64,000 nucleotides of DNA. Origin: Vibrio azureus (lineage in GTDB: Bacteria > Pseudomonadota > Gammaproteobacteria > Enterobacterales > Vibrionaceae). The translations under genes and the position numbers were made by a program. Of the stretch, positions 1 to 9,776 are shown piece by piece (within the stretch, counting starts at the first letter, position 1; each line of letters starts with the position of its first letter). The notes below the pieces were generated by a model. The model was not told the origin of the DNA and made no database searches. It worked only from the letters and a program-made list of their open reading frames with translations. The DNA is taken from NCBI RefSeq assembly GCF_002849855.1, contig NZ_CP018617.1, positions 744,001 through 808,000 on the forward strand. The letters run 5' to 3'.

Positions 1-156
1 CGAGCAGATAGAACTTGCGTGTCGATTTTTTCATCAATTTATGTTGATTTTATCAATACTAAAAAAACACATTGTGAATACCTAAGCTCGATGAGCCTGT
101 TAACCTCTTTATCAGGCTCAGCTTTTTCAGTAATCAGTTACTTAGTTTGAATTATC

Positions 157-630
157 TCAGTTTGAAGTTGCCGCGGTTGGTTGCACGTATGCTTTTGTTC
201 CCCAAAGTGGAACTGTTGAAAGGCTATGCTTGAAACTGCCTTCTGTTTCTTTGGTGGTATAAGATAAGTAAAGCAAGCTTTGAGTAGTTGGATCATAGAT
301 ACGTCTTACTTTCATCGTCTTAAAGAAAATACTTTTAGACTGCTTAAACACCACTTCACCTGATTTACTTTTATCGATTTTAGCGATCATCTCAGGCGTG
401 ATTTCACCCGTTTGGCGGCAGGAAATAGAGCTATCACTAGGGTCGGAAAAACTTAGGTTTGCTTCAACTGATGCAATGTGGCAAGTCACACCAGGAACGA
501 TATCGTCTCGCATGTGATCAATTTTGATGTCTTTTAATGTAAATAACCCCAAACTGACGTCGCCCACCTCGTTGTCACTACAGCCTGTTAAAACGGAGAT
601 TAACCCTAGCGCGACCAAATATTTTTTCAT
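157..630 (-). CDS. Putative lipoprotein, unknown function
   Basis: A 157-residue protein with a short hydrophobic N-terminus ending in a lipobox (LTGC, Cys at about residue 17), so it is probably lipid-anchored in the cell envelope. The mature part is small and polar, with two further cysteines that could pair. I do not recognise a family. It stands alone and is divergent from the gene at 938. The start codon is preceded by a purine-rich stretch (aaaggat on the minus strand). Confidence 0.75.
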   Translation of the reverse strand: MKKYLVALGLISVLTGCSDNEVGDVSLGLFTLKDIKIDHMRDDIVPGVTCHIASVEANLSFSDPSDSSISCRQTGEITPEMIAKIDKSKSGEVVFKQSKSIFFKTMKVRRIYDPTTQSLLYLSYTTKETEGSFKHSLSTVPLWGTKAYVQPTAATSN

Positions 631-937
631 TATATATCCTTTTTATGGCTGATTTTAATCATATTCACAATAATCAAGTTTCTTAAAGTGACATGGTTAT
701 CGGTATCAGACGTTTGAATTGTAACAATTTATCAGATGTAGTTGAGTAAGACAAAAAACTCTCCTCAACAAAATCTAGCGCAATGTCAGGACTTTAACTA
801 GGTTTGTAATAGGCTTCATGCTAAGGTATTGCGTTGTTTGTCGTTAAAGTGGCCAAATTTCACAAGCAGCAGTTGACTGTAACTGTGCAGCCTTTAGCGA
901 TGACATCAAGAGCAAGTATTAGCCCTAAGGTAATAAA
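631..937. other. Divergent intergenic region
   Basis: About 300 bp between two divergently transcribed genes, so it should hold both promoters. It is AT-rich. I see no clear operator, hairpin or RNA gene in it. Confidence 0.4.
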
Positions 938-1447
938 ATGAACACAAAACAGCTCGATTGTATTGACCGTAAAAACCGCTGGTTGCATGACTTAGTCGAA
1001 GTAGAGTTTCCAACTAAGGAGAGTTTAGAAGGGCGCAAACTTTACTTTCAGCGATTAGAGCAACTGACCTATCAAGAAGTAGACCCTGATTTGCTTGCTA
1101 AACAGGAATTGATCCTCAGCGTTGATGATATCTTTCGGGTTGATTTTCATCGTTTGACTGTTATGTATGCGATCTTGCAATCTCATCACTGGGTAGAGAC
1201 GCGTGAACAAGAGCTGATCGTCGAGTACTTGTCTCAAATTATTTTGACCTCAGACATCGACTTATATGTTGGTTTTAAAGAGGGTGAACCTGTTGGTGCA
1301 GCCATGATATGTCAAGATGAAGAAACCCTATTGATATCAGATGTTATTACGACCAATAACTTACCTTTATCGCAGTTTGTTGGTGACTTGATACGCAAAA
1401 TAACCAGCAATAAAAAGCTAAATAAAACGGTTATTTTAGAAAGTTGA
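938..1447 (+). CDS. Hypothetical protein, possibly acetyltransferase-like
   Basis: A 169-residue soluble protein with no signal peptide. A ribosome site (taaggt) lies just before the ATG. The segment around residues 115-135 (YVGFKEGEPVGAAMICQDEE) resembles the central beta strands of GNAT acetyltransferases, where a strand is followed by G-x-x-V-G-A. The canonical acetyl-CoA loop is not clear, so the assignment is weak. It is followed 66 bp later by the HD-GYP gene and could be cotranscribed with it. Confidence 0.65.
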   Translation: MNTKQLDCIDRKNRWLHDLVEVEFPTKESLEGRKLYFQRLEQLTYQEVDPDLLAKQELILSVDDIFRVDFHRLTVMYAILQSHHWVETREQELIVEYLSQIILTSDIDLYVGFKEGEPVGAAMICQDEETLLISDVITTNNLPLSQFVGDLIRKITSNKKLNKTVILES

Positions 1448-1513
1448 TCTTTGTCGATTTTACATGAATACCTTACGTTTAATATACATACTATCTTAAT
1501 GCTACTTGGATGA

Positions 1514-3277
1514 ATGATGATTAGAAGTTTGCTTCAAATCATAATGGTTGTCTGCTTTCTAATGGGATCATCAGCGAAAGCAGTACCGCCTGATTGGGAT
1601 CTAAAAAGGGTACTTGTTATCCACTCATATGATCCCTCTTATCCGTGGACCAACGACATTCAGCAAGGGATAGAGCTAGGATTATCTCAACCAAACAGCG
1701 AAATTCTGTATTCAATAGAATATTTGGACGCCAAAAGAACGTATACCGACGACTATTTAGCTAAGATGGCTAAGTACCTGAAATATAAATACGATGGTTA
1801 CCACTTTGACGGCATTATCCTTTCCGACGATACCGCGCTCCACTTTTTTAATCGCTTTGTTTTAAATCAACATCCGTTGTCTACTCCTATCGTTGCAGTA
1901 GGGATTAATGATGCAAAAGCCACCTTGGAAGGCATCGATAGAAATGGGGTCATTTTTTACGAGCGTGATCGCATTAAAGAAAACTTGCAACTGATTGGGC
2001 AGCTTCGCCCTGAAATGCGTCGTTTATATTATCTTGCTGATCATAGTGTGACTTCCCAACTGATTTATGATCGGGTTAAGCAAGAAATGAGCAAGTACCC
2101 GAATATCGAACTCGTGCCTATAAGAGAAGGTTCACTCAAAGAGACAGCACAAAAGCTGGCAAAAATAAGCGCCAAAGATGCTGTGCTCTTAACTCATTTT
2201 AATACGGAACGTGAAGAGGGTATTTATCATTCTTACCACGAAGTCGGTCACGTCATCGGTAAGAACAGCCACGCACCTGTTTTCGTGTTGTGGAATATGT
2301 ATCTGCAGGAGCCAGGGATTGTTGGTGGATTGGTGAACTTGCCTAAGGAGTTTGGTTTTGAAGCAGGAAGTATGCTGGCTACTATGCTTGGGCTATCTGA
2401 AACCCCACACGCTGACAATAACAAATCTACCAATAACAAAGAAGAAGTGCAGCTCGATTACGCTGCGTTACAGAAATACAATATTGACCTCAATGATGTC
2501 CCTGAATCAGCTCGTATTCTCAACTTACCGCCGCCAATCATTCAGATCAGCCCTATTACCATTACCATTATCATTTTGCTTTGTCTTATCGTATTAAGCC
2601 AATTTATCGCGCTACGTCAGAGAAAGGTTATCGATAATAAGAACAGACGGATTGTGGCGTTACAGGGACGAACGCTGAATGTACAGAAAGAGATGATACA
2701 TGTACTTGGTGAGGCCATAGAATGTCGTTCAGGGGAAACTGGCCAACATGTAAAAAGAGTGGCTAAGATTTCAGTCAAACTGGCACAGCTATTTGGTCTC
2801 AGTCATCGTGAAATCGAGTTAATTGAAGTGGTGAGTCCGATGCATGATGTGGGAAAAATTGCGGTCCCTGAAGCCATTCTTGATAAGCCTGGCCCCCTGA
2901 ATGAGCAGGAATGGGAAATCATGAAGTCACATACAGTGAAGGGATACGAGCTGTTAAGTGGACATGATAGCGAGCTTATTCAATTGGCGGCAACAGTCGC
3001 GCATCAACACCATGAACGTTGGGACGGTGACGGATATCCTAATGGGCTTAAAGGGGAAGAGATTCATATCTTCGCAAGGATTGTAGCAATAGCGGATGTT
3101 TTCGATGCCTTGTTAAGTAAGCGCTCTTACAAAGCGTCTTGGAGTATGGAAGACGTGAGCTCCATTTTTAAAGATAAAAAAGGAACACACTTCGATCCGG
3201 TTTTGTGCCAATTGATGCTCGACAATCTACATGACTTTATTGAAGAGCGCGCTTTATATCCGGATGAAATTAACTAG
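1514..3277 (+). CDS. Membrane sensor with periplasmic binding domain and HD-GYP phosphodiesterase
   Basis: 587 residues. A signal peptide or first membrane segment (about residues 1-24) is followed by a periplasmic ABC-type substrate-binding-like domain (about 30-320; begins with VLVIHSYDPSYPWT). A transmembrane helix lies at about 345-368, then a cytoplasmic HD-GYP domain. Catalytic elements are present: H444-D445 in HDVGK, and HQHHE followed by DGDGYP at about 497-509. HD-GYP domains hydrolyse cyclic di-GMP, so the protein probably links an extracytoplasmic signal to lower c-di-GMP. The ligand is unknown. ATG codons at 1514 and 1517 are both possible starts. Confidence 0.88.
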   Translation: MMIRSLLQIIMVVCFLMGSSAKAVPPDWDLKRVLVIHSYDPSYPWTNDIQQGIELGLSQPNSEILYSIEYLDAKRTYTDDYLAKMAKYLKYKYDGYHFDGIILSDDTALHFFNRFVLNQHPLSTPIVAVGINDAKATLEGIDRNGVIFYERDRIKENLQLIGQLRPEMRRLYYLADHSVTSQLIYDRVKQEMSKYPNIELVPIREGSLKETAQKLAKISAKDAVLLTHFNTEREEGIYHSYHEVGHVIGKNSHAPVFVLWNMYLQEPGIVGGLVNLPKEFGFEAGSMLATMLGLSETPHADNNKSTNNKEEVQLDYAALQKYNIDLNDVPESARILNLPPPIIQISPITITIIILLCLIVLSQFIALRQRKVIDNKNRRIVALQGRTLNVQKEMIHVLGEAIECRSGETGQHVKRVAKISVKLAQLFGLSHREIELIEVVSPMHDVGKIAVPEAILDKPGPLNEQEWEIMKSHTVKGYELLSGHDSELIQLAATVAHQHHERWDGDGYPNGLKGEEIHIFARIVAIADVFDALLSKRSYKASWSMEDVSSIFKDKKGTHFDPVLCQLMLDNLHDFIEERALYPDEIN

Positions 3278-3597
3278 GCGTTTACCAAGCGAAAGTTAAC
3301 ACATTCAGTGATCCCGCTTTGATATTCATACCCCATAAATTCACAATTATCATGAACTGTTATGTTTATCACTATAAGACTTTATCACTCATCTATCATA
3401 GCCATGTAACTTCAAGGTGACGCATTCATAGATCGAGTTTAGTGATTTTTGAATTAGCTATTTGGGGATACGGTTTATACGCGACTCCTCTTGGCTAACG
3501 GATGGTTTTTAGAACGTAAACTTAAATTAGCTGTTACGCTCATTACTTGTAGGGCTAGAGGGGCTTTGCCAAGTTATTACTTCCAAGGAGGGGAAGT
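3278..3597. other. Intergenic region, nothing recognised
   Basis: About 320 bp. The distal end holds the strong ribosome site (aaggagg) of the HAD gene and presumably its promoter. No RNA gene or convincing terminator was seen. Confidence 0.35.
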
Positions 3598-4278
3598 ATG
3601 TCAATGAGTCCTACTAAGTGCATCATATTTGATTGTGATGGCACATTAATCGACAGTGAACGCTTGTGTTGCCAAGCATTGGTGAATGTGTTCCGTCGCC
3701 ATGGGGCCCAAATGAGCCACCAAGAGTGTATTGAACATTTTAAAGGCGGAAAATTAGCAGATATTCTCAATGAAGCAATGGAACTTGCCGGCATCAACGT
3801 CTCCATTGATCTTCTCGAACCTCAATACCGAGAGGAGTTACATACGCTGTTTGTTCGCCATTTAAAGCCGATGGATGGTGCAGAGCGGTTAATTCGTTTT
3901 TTAGATGAATATCATATTGAATATTGTGTCGCCTCAAACGGGCCAAAAGATAAAATAGAACATGCTTTGAAACTAACAGGCCTATTTGATGTATTTGACG
4001 GTAAAGTATTTTCTGCTTTTGAGACGAACAGTTGGAAACCAGACCCAGATCTTTTGATGTACAGTGCAATGAACATGGGTTTTCTTCCTGATGAATGTCT
4101 TTACATTGATGATACACCCAAAGGTGTTGAAGCGGGACTAAACGCAGGAATCACTACTATCCAGTTATACAACGGCGCTGCTGTTAATTTGGTTGACGAT
4201 CATCGTGTCATTCGTGTTCAGCATTTAGATGAAGTCACTCATCGGTTGCTGAAAGAACAAGAGCAATCTCGGCAATAA
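3598..4278 (+). CDS. HAD-superfamily phosphatase, 6-phosphogluconate phosphatase (YieH) type
   Basis: 226 residues of the haloacid dehalogenase fold, beta-phosphoglucomutase-like subgroup. Motif I is DCDGTLIDSE (about residues 12-21) with the nucleophile Asp and general-acid Asp. Motif II is the Ser of VASNG, motif III the Lys in SWKPDP, and motif IV the Asp pair in YIDDTPKG. All catalytic residues are present, so it should be an active cytoplasmic phosphatase on small phosphorylated sugars. Overall it looks closest to the YieH group, but the exact substrate is not given by the sequence. A very strong Shine-Dalgarno (aaggagggg) fixes the start. Confidence 0.85.
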   Translation: MSMSPTKCIIFDCDGTLIDSERLCCQALVNVFRRHGAQMSHQECIEHFKGGKLADILNEAMELAGINVSIDLLEPQYREELHTLFVRHLKPMDGAERLIRFLDEYHIEYCVASNGPKDKIEHALKLTGLFDVFDGKVFSAFETNSWKPDPDLLMYSAMNMGFLPDECLYIDDTPKGVEAGLNAGITTIQLYNGAAVNLVDDHRVIRVQHLDEVTHRLLKEQEQSRQ

Positions 4279-4302
4279 CAATCAAAGATCGATTATTTAT
4301 AC

Positions 4303-4412
4303 CCAAGTAACATTTTTATTTAACTAACACTTATACCCAAGCAACATAAAGGGACGACTTCTGCGAGTTGTCACTCGCTATTAGGCTCCAAGGTGACTGA
4401 ACTCGCAAGGCA
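4303..4412. repeat. TATACCCAAG-type repeat remnants
   Basis: Two copies of tatacccaagYaac occur about 40 bp apart (4310-4345), followed by a GC-richer stretch with ctcgcaag/ctgcgag complementarity. They belong to the palindromic repeat family found across the left half of the window. A matching outward end (cttgggtata) is seen near 4810, so the zinc-ribbon gene between them could lie within one larger element. Confidence 0.6.
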
Positions 4413-4426
4413 GTTGGAGTTCAAGC

Positions 4427-4642
4427 TCAGTGGCATACATTGCTTAAGCTGTGTATGTAATGGAATTTGGTTTGCAGTAATGGCGTGTGGTGTAGGCATC
4501 GAATAAGAGAAAACTGCTCGGTGTGAAAGCCACAGGAAGCACATGAGAACTTTTCACCATCAGCAGAAATAAAATATTCATCAAACTGACAAAGTGGGCA
4601 ATGTAGAGAGAGGAGTGTATCAGTTTGGTCAACTTTGCTCAT
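4427..4642 (-). CDS. Small zinc-ribbon-like protein
   Basis: 71 residues with two CxxC knuckles: CPLC (about 19-22) and CASC (about 34-37). Together they could bind one zinc ion as a zinc ribbon. The C-terminal half is not conserved-looking. The gene sits between repeat ends and has no recognised partner. A competing frame overlaps it, but the paired cysteines favour this one. Confidence 0.5.
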   Translation of the reverse strand: MSKVDQTDTLLSLHCPLCQFDEYFISADGEKFSCASCGFHTEQFSLIRCLHHTPLLQTKFHYIHSLSNVCH

Positions 4643-4789
4643 ATCTTACCAACAAAATAATTATGGATTAATCCTAGAATAGTTCAAAGTGAAATCAATA
4701 CATATGGTTTGCTTATATTAAAAAACTTATTTCGATTCATATCATGTTTATACTCTAATGATCTCAAGATACTTGGTTCAGCGCTTGGT

Positions 4790-4820
4790 CGTGTCGCTGA
4801 ATACAGCGTCTTGGGTATAC
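4790..4820. repeat. Repeat end (cttgggtata)
   Basis: The stretch tgaatacagcgtcttgggtata is the inverted counterpart of the tatacccaag arm seen at 4333. It lies about 100 bp upstream of the helicase gene and marks another member or boundary of the palindromic repeat family. Confidence 0.5.
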
Positions 4821-4922
4821 CACACCTGAGACTTTGGTATATGAGTTGTGTGCTATCTTGAAGACACTGACGTAACGTAAGCTTTATGTTAGACTCTGCG
4901 CCCCAAAAGAATGAGGTTTACC

Positions 4923-6179
4923 ATGTCCATTAATTTCACTGATCTTGGTATCAAGGCACCGCTGGTGGATACGCTGAGTTGTCTAAATTTTGTTTCGCCA
5001 ACGCCAATTCAAGAAAAGTCTATCCCGCACATCCTCGCAGGAAAAAATATCCTTGCCGCTGCTCAGACTGGTACTGGAAAAACTGCCGCTTTTGGCCTGC
5101 CGATTTTGCAAATGGTTCAGAAAAATGAGTCATCCGATATGCCTCAAGCCCTAATTTTGGTGCCTACTCGTGAGCTTGCACAACAGGTTTTCGATAATTT
5201 GAATCGTTATGCAGAGCAAACTGAGGTAAAGATTGTGTGCGTTTATGGTGGGACAAGCATGGGAGTACAAAAACGTCATTTACAACAAGGCGTTGATGTT
5301 CTTATCGCGACTCCGGGGCGCTTACTTGATCATTTATTCAACGGTCATGTTAGCCTATCTAACACAGGCATTTTGGTGTTGGATGAGGCCGACCGTATGC
5401 TGGATATGGGCTTCTGGCCAGACTTACAACGTATTTTTCGTCGATTACCTGAAACCAAACAGGTTATGCTATTTTCTGCCACGTTCGAGCAACGCATTAA
5501 AACGATCGCTTATAAATTGATGGATCAACCGGTGGAAGTAGAAGTTTCACCTGCGAACACTACGGCAGAAACAGTGGAACAAATGGTTTATCCGGTAGAC
5601 AAAAATCGTAAGAGTGAATTATTGGCTTATCTCATTGGTTCAAGGAATTGGCAGCAAGTATTAGTCTTCACAAAAACCAAGCAGGGCAGCGATAATCTTG
5701 CCAAAGAGTTAAAGCTTGATGGCATTAAGGCAGTGTCGATCAATGGTGATAAATCTCAAGGCGCAAGACAACGTGCATTAGATGAATTTAAACAAGGAAA
5801 GGTGCGTGCATTAATTGCAACGGATGTAGCCGCTCGTGGGCTTGATATACAAGAATTAGAGCAAGTGGTTAACTTTGATATGCCCTTCAAAGCTGAAGAT
5901 TATGTTCATCGTATTGGCCGCACAGGGCGAGCGGGCAAAAAAGGTCGTGCCATTTCTTTAATGAGTCACGATGAAGAATACTTGTTGCATGCAATTGAGC
6001 GTTTGTTGGATAAACGCTTGCCTCAAGAGTGGTTGGCAGGATTTGAGCCTAGTGCAAAAGAGGATGTGGTAAACGAAAAACACAATACTCCCCCAAGACG
6101 GTCAAGTCGCTCAGCAGAAAAACGCAAGCTGAAAGCGAAGTTAGCGATTCATAAGAACAGAGGTAAAGCACGAAAGTAA
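4923..6179 (+). CDS. rhlE: DEAD-box ATP-dependent RNA helicase, RhlE type
   Basis: A full helicase core is visible: Q motif (FVSPTPIQ), Walker A AQTGTGKT, PTRELAQQ, DEAD box in VLDEADRMLDMGF, SAT, and in the second domain ATDVAARGLDI and HRIGRTGRAG. The basic tail (many Lys/Arg) is typical of RhlE proteins and helps RNA binding. It acts in the cytoplasm, unwinding structured RNA during ribosome assembly or mRNA decay. The ATG at 4923 is chosen over the in-frame ATG at 4911 because a gaggt ribosome site lies just ahead of it. Other RhlE/SrmB paralogues are possible names. Confidence 0.88.
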   Translation: MSINFTDLGIKAPLVDTLSCLNFVSPTPIQEKSIPHILAGKNILAAAQTGTGKTAAFGLPILQMVQKNESSDMPQALILVPTRELAQQVFDNLNRYAEQTEVKIVCVYGGTSMGVQKRHLQQGVDVLIATPGRLLDHLFNGHVSLSNTGILVLDEADRMLDMGFWPDLQRIFRRLPETKQVMLFSATFEQRIKTIAYKLMDQPVEVEVSPANTTAETVEQMVYPVDKNRKSELLAYLIGSRNWQQVLVFTKTKQGSDNLAKELKLDGIKAVSINGDKSQGARQRALDEFKQGKVRALIATDVAARGLDIQELEQVVNFDMPFKAEDYVHRIGRTGRAGKKGRAISLMSHDEEYLLHAIERLLDKRLPQEWLAGFEPSAKEDVVNEKHNTPPRRSSRSAEKRKLKAKLAIHKNRGKARK

Positions 6180-6245
6180 CTAAGATCCGAGTATTTAGTT
6201 ATAACTGAGCGTTGAGGCCTCTCAATCAGTATGAAAAATTGTACC

Positions 6246-6270
6246 ACCCAAGTAATTATATTGCTTGGGT
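6246..6270. terminator. Palindromic hairpin between convergent genes
   Basis: acccaagtaa - ttata - ttgcttgggt forms a 10-bp stem with one G-U pair and a 5-base loop. It sits between the helicase and the EAL gene, which are convergent, and could stop transcription from both sides, although no clean T run follows. It is one unit of the TATACCCAAG repeat family and overlaps the stop codon of the EAL gene. Confidence 0.5.
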
Positions 6271-7074
6271 AATCTGTTTGCTTTTCAAAGGCTCTGGCAT
6301 GGCAAGGTAATAACCTTGGTACATATCAAAGCCAAGCCTTTGCATTAAATTAAGTTGTTGTTTCGTTTCAATACCCTCGATCACTGTCTTAGAGCGCATT
6401 TCTTCAGCCAGTGATAGAGCACCTAAAAGGCCGCTAGAATCGCCAGCTTCATACTGAACTAGCAAAGAGCGATCTATTTTAATAATGTTTGGTTTAACGT
6501 ATTTAACACGTTCACGCGTAGAGGCATTGATGCCATAATCATCAATAGCGATCTGGTAGCCATATTCACTGAGTTTTCTGGTGGCCTTGTAAAGAAAGCT
6601 TTCATCACTCGCATCAAGTTCGAGCAGTTCCATGACGATTTGTTCATGTTTCAAACCAGCATCTAAAATAGTTTGTGATAATAAGTGACTGTTGGTGTTT
6701 TCTTTGGCGAGCAATTCCGCGGCTTTGGGTAAAACATTAAGGAACAATCGGTGCGAGTTAAATTCAGATTGACCAAAATTACGAATATGAATAAGTCGAC
6801 TTAACCGTTCAACATTAATTTGACAAGATTCAGAAATTTTATCCGACTGGAAAAAGTAAGAAGGAGTAATATTACCCTGATTACGACTGTTTATCCTAAG
6901 TAGTGCTTCCAAACCAACAATAGACAGATTCTGACTGTATATAGGTTGAAATACGCTTTTAAGTATCAAGTCATTGTATTTAGCAATATATTGTCCATCT
7001 TCTTGCTTTGAAATACAGCTCAAAAGCTGTGGCACTCTCATCATTAGCTTATAACCTAGCTCAATTAAGTTCAC
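6256..7074 (-). CDS. EAL-domain cyclic di-GMP phosphodiesterase
   Basis: 272 residues, essentially a lone EAL domain without a sensor. The signature is EALLR (about residue 52), with the later metal and catalytic positions retained: Asn in FLNVLP, Glu in VMELLE, the Asp pair in IDDYG, Lys in IIKID, Glu in VIEGIE, and Gln in YQGYYLAMP. It is therefore probably catalytically competent, cleaving c-di-GMP to pGpG. With the HD-GYP protein at 1514 it gives two c-di-GMP degrading proteins within 6 kb. The last five residues are encoded inside a palindromic repeat. Confidence 0.85.
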   Translation of the reverse strand: MNLIELGYKLMMRVPQLLSCISKQEDGQYIAKYNDLILKSVFQPIYSQNLSIVGLEALLRINSRNQGNITPSYFFQSDKISESCQINVERLSRLIHIRNFGQSEFNSHRLFLNVLPKAAELLAKENTNSHLLSQTILDAGLKHEQIVMELLELDASDESFLYKATRKLSEYGYQIAIDDYGINASTRERVKYVKPNIIKIDRSLLVQYEAGDSSGLLGALSLAEEMRSKTVIEGIETKQQLNLMQRLGFDMYQGYYLAMPEPLKSKQITQAI

Positions 7075-7234
7075 ATTTCTTGTTTATGTAAAAACTAATT
7101 CTATCTATAAGAATAAATCTATGCTGGCATGAGACTTATATCAAGATAGCAATGGGTTATTAGGAATTAATGTGGATCTGCGTCAAAAAAATAAATGAAT
7201 ACAATGAGAACCATTGATGATCTTTTGAATGAGT

Positions 7235-7867
7235 CTACCACTGTAAAACGGCATAAAGCTGAACGTACTTTCTCACTTCTTGCTGATTATTAGAACGGCG
7301 GAGTGGATGAACAGATTTTATATAACAAGGGCTGATGCCAAATCGTTGCTCCAGCGATTCAAGCAAGGTTGATTGGCAAGTGTATAAATGAATGCCTTGC
7401 TCGATGTAATCATTTAACGGTTGGGGCATTTCTCCTTTCCACCAGTGTATGAGTTCACGGCTTGTTTTACTCCGATTAAACCAATGATCAGTGACTAAAA
7501 ACAGTAAATCATTTGGCTGTAATGCATAAGCGTACTCACTTTGCCATTTAGCGATACTTTCGAGTAAATTCTCACGACATGCTTTCCCCGCACTGACCAT
7601 ATGGTGGCTGAGTACCCACACTGTGCCTATGTCTGATGAGATACGATAATGATGAGGAAGTTCCTGTTGTGCTGAAATTTCAATTGGCTGTATGGCGCTT
7701 TGATGACCAAAGTGGGAGAAAGTGTGTTGCATTCTTCGTGCAAACGCGAGGCCTAAGTGATGCTCATTCATCCCTTTATTGTGTACGGTGGGGTAATGTT
7801 TTTGACACAGCTTACGACAATCATCTTGAAAATAGTTGACGCTTTCAATCACTAAATCGAGCAGCAA
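7235..7867 (-). CDS. Hypothetical cytoplasmic protein
   Basis: 210 residues, no signal peptide or membrane segment, rich in His and aromatic residues. I do not recognise the family. It is followed downstream by the EAL gene on the same strand but separated by 160 bp. Codon use looks like the neighbouring core genes. Confidence 0.65.
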   Translation of the reverse strand: MLLDLVIESVNYFQDDCRKLCQKHYPTVHNKGMNEHHLGLAFARRMQHTFSHFGHQSAIQPIEISAQQELPHHYRISSDIGTVWVLSHHMVSAGKACRENLLESIAKWQSEYAYALQPNDLLFLVTDHWFNRSKTSRELIHWWKGEMPQPLNDYIEQGIHLYTCQSTLLESLEQRFGISPCYIKSVHPLRRSNNQQEVRKYVQLYAVLQW

Positions 7868-7911
7868 AGATAACCTCTAAAGATTTAAATTTCGTGGGTT
7901 AGGTGCTATTT

Positions 7912-7985
7912 ACCCAAGTACAAGGTTCCATATACTCAAGTATAAACTTATACATAAGTATATACCCAAGCAACCTTAGAAGTCA
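7912..7985. repeat. Cluster of TATACCCAAG-type repeat arms
   Basis: Short partial arms (acccaagtac, tactcaagtata, tatacccaagcaacctta) occur in a row. They are degenerate members of the palindromic repeat family and lie just left of the insertion-sequence nest. Confidence 0.55.
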
Positions 7986-8187
7986 GTGACTTTGCTCGAC
8001 TTGAATTGTCTCGTTCTCACATCTGCTTACTTGGTAACAGAAAATGAAGGTGATTACCTTGAAAAACGCAAGAACAATGAAAGTGGGTATTGGAAGATGA
8101 GGTAGAGTGTTGGAAGATGATGGTCAGTAAAGAAGTGGACCCCAATGGTTGGACACATAAGCTAACTTCTTAAGTGGTTGATCCAGC

Positions 8188-8988
8188 TCATGCAGCGTAT
8201 CTCTGCCTACCAAGGTAGGCTTCATCAGGGGTGAGGTCATTGAGTCCCTGACGGTTACGCTCCTCATTATAAAACACCATGTAGTGGCCGATTTCAAGCC
8301 CTGCTTCTCGGGGCGTGGTGTAAGCTTTTAAGTAAACCTCCTCATATTTCAGGCTTCTCCATAATCGCTCGATGAAAACATTGTCGACCCAGCGTCCTTT
8401 CCCATCCATACTTATCCTGACTCCATGGTCGAGTAGCTTCTGTGTGAATTCGGTGCTGGTAAACTGACTGCCTTGATCTGAGTTGAAGATATCTGGCGGC
8501 CCATAATGTTTAAGCGCGTCTTCAAAAGCTTCGATACAAAAGCTCGTGTCCATCGTGTTGGATAGCCGCCAAGACAGCACCTTCCGGCTATACCAGTCGA
8601 TAATGGCGACTAAATACAGGAATCCCTTAGCCATCGGGATATACGTGATGTCAATCGCCCAAGCTTGGTTCGGGTAAGTGACTTCGATATCACGCAAAAG
8701 GTAGGGATAAACCTTGTGTGCTTCGTTCGCCAGGGTCGTTCGAGGCTTGGGGTAAATAGCCCCAATGCCCATGTCTCGTATGAGCCGAACGACACGTTTA
8801 CGATTAACGTTATGGCCTTTTTTAGTCAACTTATTTCGAATGCGTATGCTCCCCATGAACAGATACTGAAGGTGAATTTCGTCAATCATGCGGCGTAGTT
8901 CAATCTCTTCAGCAGAGAGTCCTATGGGTTGATAGTAAGCAGTAGAGCGAGCAATACTGAGAAGCTCACACTGGCGTTTTATTGGCAA
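8188..8988 (-). CDS. IS3-family transposase OrfB (DDE integrase)
   Basis: About 266 residues in its own frame. It contains an HTH_21-like N-terminal region and an rve integrase core with the DDE triad: Asp in WAIDITYIP, Asp in NSDQGSQF, Glu in [13 protein letters not shown]. The first codon in this frame is TTG. The true product is most likely an OrfAB fusion made by -1 frameshifting, since the frame stays open upstream to the slippery site at 9051-9057. It cuts and joins the ends of the element during transposition. Confidence 0.88.
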   Translation of the reverse strand: MPIKRQCELLSIARSTAYYQPIGLSAEEIELRRMIDEIHLQYLFMGSIRIRNKLTKKGHNVNRKRVVRLIRDMGIGAIYPKPRTTLANEAHKVYPYLLRDIEVTYPNQAWAIDITYIPMAKGFLYLVAIIDWYSRKVLSWRLSNTMDTSFCIEAFEDALKHYGPPDIFNSDQGSQFTSTEFTQKLLDHGVRISMDGKGRWVDNVFIERLWRSLKYEEVYLKAYTTPREAGLEIGHYMVFYNEERNRQGLNDLTPDEAYLGRQRYAA

Positions 8989-9029
8989 TTGGGTGGATTT
9001 AACCAGCGAGCTCTTTCGCTGGGCTCGGT

Positions 9030-9311
9030 CTAACGACCAAGCACTTTGGCCAAAAAATCATTTTCCATGGTCAATTGACCAATCTTGGCGTGCAGTTTAT
9101 CCACTTCTTCAGAGCTGTCCTTGCCTGACTGGCTTTCAGAGGTAAAAATCATGGCTGCATTTTCGAGCAGCTCTTTTTTCCATGTAGAGATTTGGTTAGC
9201 GTGAAGGTTGTATTTCTGAGCTAACTCAGCGACAGTTTTATCACCTCTAGCAGCATCAAGCGCCACCTTAGCTTTAAATTCGGGTGAGTGGTTTCTACGT
9301 TTTCTAGTCAT
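9030..9311 (-). CDS. IS3-family OrfA (helix-turn-helix protein)
   Basis: 93 residues with the Tnp_1 helix-turn-helix (FKAKVALDAARGDKTVAELA followed by NQISTWKKEL) and a C-terminal leucine-zipper-like part (VDKLHAKIGQLTMENDFLAKVL). It binds the terminal repeats of the element. The end overlaps the start of the OrfB frame in the -1 register. Confidence 0.88.
   Translation of the reverse strand: MTRKRRNHSPEFKAKVALDAARGDKTVAELAQKYNLHANQISTWKKELLENAAMIFTSESQSGKDSSEEVDKLHAKIGQLTMENDFLAKVLGR
9051..9057 (-). promoter_or_regulatory. Probable -1 ribosomal frameshift site
   Basis: On the minus strand the heptamer T TTT TTG lies in the zero frame of orfA (codons GAT TTT TTG GCC), 25 bases before its stop. 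A -1 slip leads straight into the open OrfB frame without a stop. This is the usual way IS3 elements make their full transposase. Confidence 0.7.
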
Positions 9312-9392
9312 AATCTGTTCCAGTATTTTTAGGTACTATACAAACAGAACAATCACTTAAAGTCATGTCCGAAAATTGGGAGGCCACTTCTT

Positions 9393-9775
<383 letters not shown>

Positions 9776-9776
9776 A

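Larger units (their letters stand above)
8130..9392 (-). mobile_element. Complete IS3-family insertion sequence
   Basis: An element of about 1.26 kb with imperfect terminal inverted repeats: aagaagtggaccccaatggt at the left end, and the complement of accacttcttag-like sequence (aattgggaggccacttctt) at the right. It encodes the two overlapping reading frames expected for the family on the minus strand. It abuts a fragment of a second IS3-type element on its right. No matching target-site duplication could be identified. Confidence 0.85.
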
